A stretch of 64,000 bases of DNA from NCBI GenBank assembly GCA_037576215.1, contig JBANDB010000013.1, positions 248,001 through 312,000 of the forward strand, in the 5' to 3' direction. The notes beneath the pieces are model-generated. The model was not told the DNA's origin. It saw only the letters and a program-made list of their open reading frames with translations, and made no database searches. A program made the translations under genes and the position numbers. Positions 57,801 to 64,000 of this stretch are shown here, in pieces. Within the stretch, counting starts at the first letter, position 1. Each line of letters starts with the position of its first letter. This DNA comes from Armillaria gallica (Eukaryota > Basidiomycota > Agaricomycetes > Agaricales > Physalacriaceae).

Positions 57801-58882
57801 TGCCATTTTCTCTCGTGTAGAGAACCGTGTTGGTTCCCTGCCTGTCAGGGAGGGTCTGTTGTTATACACGGCTAAAGTCGATCCTTATCTGATCGCAGGC
57901 TGTGAAATTGCGTTGGATATTGATCTGTCAGTGTCGGAGGAACTTCGCCAGGTGTCCTTGACTTTCCTCCGTCATCTGCTTAGTGTTCATCCAAAGACTG
58001 GCGTTGTCTTCTTACATGCTGAGACTGGTGAGATCCCCGCTATATTGTATTTCGCGTGTTCTCATTGATGAATTCATAGGCATCATGCCTCTATATTTCC
58101 GCCGTCTGATATTGGCATTGAGGTATCTTCGTTATCTCAGTGCCTTGCCTGATGATCACCTCGGCTCTCTTGCCCTGCGCGAGTCTGTGTCTCTTCGCCG
58201 CATGACATTGCCTTCCTGGTTTGGGGATTTGCAACGCGTCCTCGCCCGACTAGCTCCCTCCATTAATGTTGACTACCGTGATCTCTCCGTACCTCGACTT
58301 TCTTCCCTCATCGCCAACGTGGAGGCTGCCTGTCTGTATTCTCTGAATGATGATATTCAGGACATGGTTAAAGGTTCCATGCTGCGTCTGTCCATGAAGC
58401 ATATTCCCGGCATTGTTGGCTTGCATCCTCGCAAGAAAACCTTGTCTCGCCGTTCTTACCTCAGTATACTCATCCCAGCACATCGGAAAGCACTCACACG
58501 TCTCCTTGTATCTTCCCATGTGCTCGCAGTAGAAGTCTTGCGGTGGTCCGAGCGATATCGCCCATACATTCCCCGTGATTGGCGTCTATGCCGCTTCTGT
58601 CGAGTAGCAGTAGAGGATGAGCTACATGTACTGCTCGTCTGTACTACTGCGCCTGGACTCGCCTGCCTACGACGGAAATTTGTCACTGATGTCTGTGGTA
58701 TGTGTCCGCAATTGCATTTGGCATGGGACAGACTTGGTATTGAGGATCGTTTGGCTTGCCTCCTGCAGTTGCCTGCTGCCGAGCCTCTATTTGCACAGTT
58801 TGTGCATCATGTTTTTGAGATTTTTCGTACTGTCCCAGTGTATATACCACCGCTTAGTCTTTGCATGGCCGTGTCGGAATGA
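54877..58882 (+). CDS. LINE ORF2: endonuclease and reverse transcriptase with CCHC finger
   Basis: Exons 54877-58027 and 58080-58882 give 1,317 residues. It nicks target DNA and reverse-transcribes the element RNA. N-terminal EEP endonuclease: MSSWNIHG, LLLQETWLRKG, VAVGGDLNSRIG, VVDYFLLSAR, DWSDHSRLSV, all catalytic positions present. Reverse transcriptase: AAVPKKGRDLTTPDDYRIIG, NGFRRGNRTHNN, motif A FVDLENAFPSTD, motif B GVLAGDSLSPTLWNIYFSDF, motif C VEHADDVALMS (HADD in place of the usual YADD). The C-terminal finger CRFCRVAVEDELHVLLVC fits C-x2-C-x8-H-x4-C. Without removal of 58028-58079 the frame ends at TGA 58066-58068 and the finger is lost. With removal the junction reads HAETGIMPLYFRRLILAL, the expected family sequence. 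First ATG in frame is 54877, 104 bases after the ORF1 stop. Confidence 0.85.
58028..58079 (+). other. Candidate intron in LINE ORF2 (plus copy)
   Basis: 52 bases starting GTGAGATCC and ending TTCATAG. Removal fuses the two frames (G+GC = Gly) and recreates a contiguous ETGIMPLYFRRL block. The same 52 bases occur at 61157-61208 in the minus copy. Confidence 0.7.
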
Positions 58883-59115
58883 GGTGTGTGAACGTGGTGG
58901 TCGATGTATATTGCGTTACCGTACTTCATATTGCACATCATAATGCACATCTTTGACTATGTTGTACTGGTACTGGTCCCTGCAACGCTTTAAATCCGTG
59001 AGACGTTCTCAGTTGGCAGCTGAGGGTATCACAGCGGCATGGAGCGTTGTAGTCTGTGACACTTTGGTGGCGGCACAGAACCCCGGCGTTCCTTTTTGGG
59101 ACCTTGTCCGGTTAC

Positions 59116-59139
59116 CTAAACTCTAAACTCTAAACTCTT
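59116..59139 (+). repeat. (CTAAACT)3 tail of the plus-strand LINE
   Basis: CTAAACT repeated three times then CTT, at the 3' end of the element. The minus copy has two units. Short tandem 3' tails of variable length are typical of non-LTR elements inserted by target-primed reverse transcription. Confidence 0.75.
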
Positions 59140-60104
59140 GACGCTCCATTTTCCGCTTGTCTTCCTTGGCGGAACTGATATGTCTTTTGCTACGAGCATC
59201 AACTCTTTCCTTTCTTCTGAGACTAACGCTGCCGTCCTCCCCGTACTTGGAGACCGCTGCCTTGACCAAAATCCCTCTTGGCTACATATTAAATAACCAT
59301 CTCGTTGTTCCAATATGACACTCTTCGAGCACATCTGTTAGTCGAGATAGCCGCAGGTGAATTTCTGGTAGCCGAAAGGATACAAAAGGGCTACGAAATC
59401 GTCCGAATTCTCCAGATAGATCAACCTCGTCTACTTACTCCAGCTTATTCATTCACTATGCGTTTCGCAGTCGCCACGCTCGTCCCTCTCCGAGCCGCTC
59501 TCGCCGTCCCTGCCATCTCGACTTCCGTTCAAGCTGGGGACGACTCGTATTGCAGTGTCGATTACAAGGGCAAGGATGGCTGACTGGAGAACGAGATATT
59601 ACACTGGGTGCAGTAAATCTGGCTGTAAGTAAGTACCTCGTCGTCTATCTCTGTGCTGTACTGAGCGTCTACCACCAGCACAGCCTCTGTCATTCACCAC
59701 CATCACATTTCATGATAATCCTCGGGTTAAACTGACAACGAAAGGAGGAACGCGGCGACCAACCCATTGACGGATTGGATCTACGAGGGGTATGCCGGCT
59801 CTATCGCGTTCGGCTTTCTTCAAGTCACACCTGGAGAAAAATTAACAGGCTCACCCTCGGGACCGGACGCCATTACATTCTTTCTGTTTACGACTTTGTG
59901 GATACCAGGAGGGCTCTAAATCAATCGGATATGGCGGAACAGCCTAGGATGTCACTCCGTGGGGTTCGATTCCCCAATTCCAGACGTGAATAGTGGTCGC
60001 TTATTTTTTGTACTCGCTGTCGAATTTCATTTCTCTCTGCAACGAGTTCTCTGGGGCACTATCGCATTCCGCAAAATCTTTGTATCCCTGACCCATTCTT
60101 TACG
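59140..60104 (+). other. Host DNA between the two LINE 3' ends, with a possible secreted-protein remnant
   Basis: 965 bases unrelated to the element. At 59458 ATG opens MRFAVATLVPLRAALAVPAI, a signal-peptide-like start, continuing STSVQAGDDSYCSVDYKGKD to a TGA at 59581-59583. Further on, a frame with NPLTDWIYEGYAGSIAFGFL (about 59763-59822) and TPGEKLTGSPSGPDAITF (about 59827) looks like part of a secreted protein. Stops and frame changes separate the pieces. A GGTTCGATTCCC at about 59958 resembles a tRNA B box, but no cloverleaf forms. Family not recognised. Confidence 0.35.
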
Positions 60105-60354
60105 AAGAGTTTAGAGTTTAGGTAACCGGACAAGGTCCCAAAAAGGAACGCCGGGGTTCTGTGCCGCCACCAAAGTGTCACAGACTACAACGCTCCATGC
60201 CGCTGTGATACCCTCAGCTGCCAACTGAGAACGTCTCACGGATTTAAAGCGTTGCAGGGACCAGTACCAGTACAACATAGTCAAAGATGTGCATTATGAT
60301 GTGCAATATGAAGTACGGTAACGCAATATACATCGACCACCACGTTCACACACC

Positions 60355-63300
60355 TCATTCCGACACGGCCATGCAAAGACTAAGCGGTGGTATATACACT
60401 GGGACAGTACGAAAAATCTCAAAAACATGATGCACAAACTGTGCAAATAGAGGCTCGGCAGCAGGCAACTGCAGGAGGCAAGCCAAACGATCCTCAATAC
60501 CAAGTCTGTCCCATGCCAAATGCAATTGCGGACACATACCACAGACATCAGTGACAAATTTCCGTCGTAGGCAGGCGAGTCCAGGCGCAGTAGTACAGAC
60601 GAGCAGTACATGTAGCTCATCCTCTACTGCTACTCGACAGAAGCGGCATAGACGCCAATCACGGGAATGTATGGGCGATATCGCTCGGACCACCGCAAGA
60701 CTTCTACTGCGAGCACATGGGAAGATACAAGGAGACGTGTGAGTGCTTTCCGATGTGCTGGGATGAGTATACTGAGGTAAGAACGGCGAGACAAGGTTTT
60801 CTTGCGAGGATGCAAGCCAACAATGCCGGGAATATGCTTCATGGACAGACGCAGCATGGAACCTTTAACCATGTCCTGAATATCATCATTCAGAGAATAC
60901 AGACAGGCAGCCTCCACGTTGGCGATGAGGGAAGAAAGTCGAGGTACGGAGAGATCACGGTAGTCAACATTAATGGAGGGAGCTAGTCGGGCGAGGACGC
61001 GTTGCAAATCCCCAAACCAGGAAGGCAATGTCATGCGGCGAAGAGACACAGACTCGCGCAGGGCAAGAGAGCCGAGGTGATCATCAGGCAAGGCACTGAG
61101 ATAACGAAGATACCTCAATGCCAATATCAGACGGCGGAAATATAGAGGCATGATGCCTATGAATTCATCAATGAGAACACGCGAAATACAATATAGCGGG
61201 GATCTCACCAGTCTCAGCATGTAAGAAGACAACGCCAGTCTTTGGATGAACACTAAGCAGATGACGGAGGAAAGTCAAGGACACCTGGCGAAGTTCCTCC
61301 GACACTGACAGATCAATATCCAACGCAATTTCACAGCCTGCGATCAGATAAGGATCGACTTTAGCCGTGTATAACAACAGACCCTCCCTGACAGGCAGGG
61401 AACCAACACGGTTCTCTACACGAGAGAAAATGGCATCTTTCATAAGTCGCGCTTGGGTCGCCTTCACCTTATAATGTTTATCGTACATGTATGGGCAGGC
61501 GGAATCGAAACGGATGCCCACAAAGCTATACTCGGTGACATATGAGAGTGGCTGGCCAGCAACATGTAGTCGAGGAATAGATTCCGGGATCAGTGCCATG
61601 GAAGTCCAAAGATGTGTCTTTGGTACCGAGATTGCCATAAAGTTCCTGCGACACCAAGCATTTAGATGGTCAAGAGCATGCTGGAGTCCTTCAGGTGAGA
61701 ATGACATGAGCGCGACATCATCCGCATGCTCTACATGGGAGATATGCACGCCTTCCCACACGACGTCATCCGGGTGATCAGGAACAGTGAAGTCAGAAAA
61801 GTAGATGTTCCAGAGCGTAGGAGACAGAGAGTCTCCAGCCAGAACACCAATGGAAGAAGTGAAGGTGTCCGAGCAGGATTTACCAACCTTGACGACGTAC
61901 TCCATATCTCTGTACATCCGACGAATCCAGTCGTACATTGCACCTCCAACACCAAGCCGGCGCAACTTTGTCCAAAGGACAGAAAGATCCGTTGAAGGAA
62001 AAGCATTTTCGAGGTCAACGAAGGCAACATATAAGACTCGGCCATGAGCATGGGCATGATCAATGGCGGTACGAAGTATGAATGAGTTGTTATGGGTACG
62101 GTTCCCACGTCGGAAGCCATTTTGAGAATGAGGAAGAATACTAGCGTTATCAATCCACTCCGTCACCCGAAACTCAATAATGAGCGTTAGGAGTTTCATC
62201 AAACATGATTGCAGCCCAATGATACGGTAGTCGTCTGGTGTCGTGAGATCTCTCCCCTTCTTGGGCACAGCTGCCAAGAGGCTGAGCAACCAGGCCCGAG
62301 GAATCTCATTATTCTGCAAGCAGTAGTTAAAGAGACGGACAAGTTCCTCAGCCGGGATTGCGAGAACATCCTTCTGGCTGATGGCATCAATCCCAGGTGA
62401 AGCATTCGCCCCGTTGAGTTGCAAATGTTCCATTCCACGAAGCACCTCAGGAACTATGAGCAGCCGCGAGAAGGATTGAAGTGGAGAGTGATCCGTGGTG
62501 CGATCAGGCAAGGTCTCCGCTAGAAGATCGGCCAAACTCTTCAGCACAGGGTCTATGTGCGCCGAAGGCGTGGATGGAGGATTCATACGGCCATGGAAGG
62601 TGGTACCAAAATCGTCAAGCGAAATTGAAGAAACAGGAGACTTGGGTGAACTCCATTTACGCACGAGGGACCACATTTGCGAACCAGAGGCACATTGTAC
62701 CAGCTGCTGCAAATTTGACCACATACGCTCGCGGACTTTAGGACGACCACGATGAGACTCTGAGTCGTCGTCAATATCCACTGGCAGGGAAACTCGGGGA
62801 GGTGAATGTCGCTGTTCTCCACCACGCTGAGGTGAGAGAATATCAGTGAACACCTTAGCCGCAATCAATCCGGTAGCTATGAGATCTTGACAGCGGTCAG
62901 ACGAAATAGGAAGGGGAACACAATCAACCTCTCCAAGAAAGATGCCATGAGTTGCACTGTGCTCCAAGGCAACCGACTTCGCCAGCCGAGTTGCTAATGC
63001 AGCCTGTGAATCCTTTCCGGATTTACTGGAGGGCATCCTGAACTCAACAGGGCAGATGCGGTTCTTCATGACAGAGACAAGAATAGACAAGAGATCATAG
63101 TCTGGACATGCGACCCCATGCGTGACCTTCTCAGGTGCGAAGAAGCATATGTCATGGATCAGAGATTTTGAGGGAAGATAAAGGGTTAGGGGAGATAAAC
63201 CGGGCGCACGACTAATGGCGAGACATATGCCGGCCAACAGAGCACGGCGGCGAGTCTTTCGGCCGGGTGGATACGCACTTAGATTTCGTTTGGAATCTGT

Positions 63301-64000
63301 CTGCCATACGACTGATGTCGCAGCCTCACGGTGGAGCTCGGCTGCATCCACCCAGACTGAAATCGGGTGGGGTTGAACTGGCAGATATGCAGAACCGTAG
63401 AGATCGGCAAGAGAGTCAGGCGATGCAACCACCTGGGACCGCAAAATTTCTGCCAAGAGACAATCTACTGGCGCTGATGCATCTTCTAAGGTAGTCCGAA
63501 GATCAATGAGAGTATTGGGAGGAGTCTCATCCATCGTACGGTCAGGAAGTGGGGAGCATACACCAAAGGTAACAGACAGACGAGAGTGATCCGACCAATC
63601 AGGACGATGATCATGAACATGAACGGCATGAACATGCTTCAAAGAACGAGCTGATAGCAGAAAGTAATCAACCACGGAATTTCCTCTAGGCTGAAAGGAA
63701 GTCATGCCATGTGATGTTTGCACGAAGGAGACAACGGTGCGGGAAGCAGGGCAAAGCGTAAGCAGGCCATTCAGTGGGACCAGATGATAATCCTTGCACA
63801 ACTGAAGAAGGGCATGACCTCGGGTATTGACCTTAGAATCTGCAGACGAACGGTACAGGATATAGTCCGGGATGGGAGAATCAATTCCCCAAAAGGTAGT
63901 AAATTCCCGATTCTGGAATTCAGGTCTCCTCCGACCGCGACCTCACAGTCAGCGTAAGCATGGCAGTAGGAAAGGGCATTTCGGAGATCCGGAAGAATGT
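60355..64000 (-). pseudogene. LINE ORF2 of the minus copy, two one-base deletions
   Basis: Same protein as the plus-copy ORF2 from the endonuclease region to the stop. A T-run is four long instead of five (63891-63894, read as A's on the plus strand), shifting the frame inside the endonuclease domain. A C-run is three instead of four (60663-60665), shifting the frame just before the CCHC finger (YIPVIG instead of YIPRDWRL). In the 877-residue stretch between them, ending at 61168, I saw no amino-acid difference from the plus copy. HADD, motif A and motif B are conserved. Either a very recent insertion that has since been hit twice, or consensus errors in homopolymers. Confidence 0.85.
61157..61208 (-). 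other. Candidate intron in LINE ORF2 (minus copy)
   Basis: Reverse complement of the 52-base segment at 58028-58079, with the same GTGAGA donor and CATAG acceptor, retained in this independently placed copy. Confidence 0.7.

Larger units (their letters stand above)
52250..59139 (+). mobile_element. Non-LTR (LINE) retrotransposon, near full-length plus-strand copy
   Basis: Contains a 5' region with hairpin monomers (52636-52930), ORF1 (53342-54772), ORF2 with AP-type endonuclease and reverse transcriptase (54877-58882), a 3' UTR and a (CTAAACT)3 tail at 59116-59139. No LTRs. The gene order resembles Tad-like or I/L1-type fungal LINEs, but I see no RNase H domain. The 5' boundary at 52250 is a guess: no target-site duplication was found, and the second copy's 5' end is outside the window. 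Catalytic motifs are intact, so it may be active. The minus-strand copy at 60105-64000 is nearly identical. Confidence 0.85.
60105..64000 (-). mobile_element. Second LINE copy, minus strand, cut by the window end
   Basis: Reverse complement of 55235-59139. Length here is 3,896 against 3,905 bases; the 9-base difference is fully explained by one 7-base tail unit and two single-base homopolymer contractions. Its 3' tail (two CTAAACT units) starts at 60105. The 5' part, including ORF1 and the hairpin monomers, lies beyond the window. Confidence 0.9.

Noticed and set aside
58066..58068. TGA as a genuine end of ORF2 with an independent ORF3 downstream
   Set aside because: The downstream frame lacks a plausible own start, and splicing of a 52-base GT...AG segment restores a continuous family-like sequence; kept only as the alternative.
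59955..59985. GGTTCGATTCCC, a tRNA B-box-like word
   Set aside because: A T-arm can be drawn (TGGGG/CCCCA) but no acceptor, D-arm or A box fits upstream, so no tRNA is called.

Overview
The window is fungal nuclear DNA, almost certainly from a mushroom-forming basidiomycete (Agaricomycetes). Genes are cut by many GT...AG introns of about 45-65 bases and several micro-exons. The protein families are typical of that group: YOR1-like ABCC transporter, HET-domain protein, F-box-like protein, cysteine-rich small secreted protein, and membrane proteins with a carbohydrate-binding-like ectodomain. There are no bacterial operons, ribosome binding sites or CRISPR arrays. No tRNA or rRNA gene could be supported.

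Layout. 0-3 kb: the end of an unknown gene and a decayed gamma-tubulin complex component pseudogene. 3-7.2 kb: calmodulin (complete, 8 exons, minus strand) among gene-poor DNA with two short inverted-repeat elements. 7.3-11 kb: a 10-cysteine secreted protein and a HET-domain protein. 13-25 kb: a gene-dense block with an Msn2/4-like zinc finger factor, a Ser/Thr-rich single-pass membrane protein, an HPC2/ubinuclein HIR-complex subunit, a Yen1/GEN1-like XPG nuclease, and an interrupted divergent gene. 25-35 kb: mostly relics, namely an F-box-like fragment, a GH28 polygalacturonase fragment, a long SEC31 pseudogene, an aldo/keto reductase tail and a broken hypothetical gene. 35.7-37 kb: an intact membrane protein gene. 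38-40 kb: a degenerate zinc-finger gene. 40.9-51.9 kb: housekeeping genes, comprising an ABCC transporter, a cytochrome b5-acyl-CoA dehydrogenase fusion, TAF11, and a metallo-beta-lactamase-fold protein with one frameshift.

From about 52.2 kb to the end the window is dominated by one family of non-LTR (LINE) retrotransposon. A near full-length copy (ORF1, then an endonuclease plus reverse transcriptase ORF2) lies on the plus strand and ends at 59139. A second copy lies on the minus strand from 60105 and runs off the window. The two 3' ends face each other across 965 bases of host DNA. The arms differ in length only by one 7-base tail unit and two single-base homopolymer contractions. ORF2 has an apparent frame break near its C-terminus that disappears if a 52-base GT...AG segment is removed. 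That segment is present in both copies, and ORF1 has a similar 51-base candidate intron. An intron-bearing LINE that keeps its introns is the most unusual observation here.

A second theme is decay by G-to-A type nonsense changes. In the two large pseudogenes (gamma-tubulin complex component, SEC31) four of the five in-frame stops I placed sit where the family has tryptophan, as expected from an RIP-like or deamination process. The young LINE copies do not show it. Family assignments rest on recognised motifs and remembered family sequence; no database search was run.
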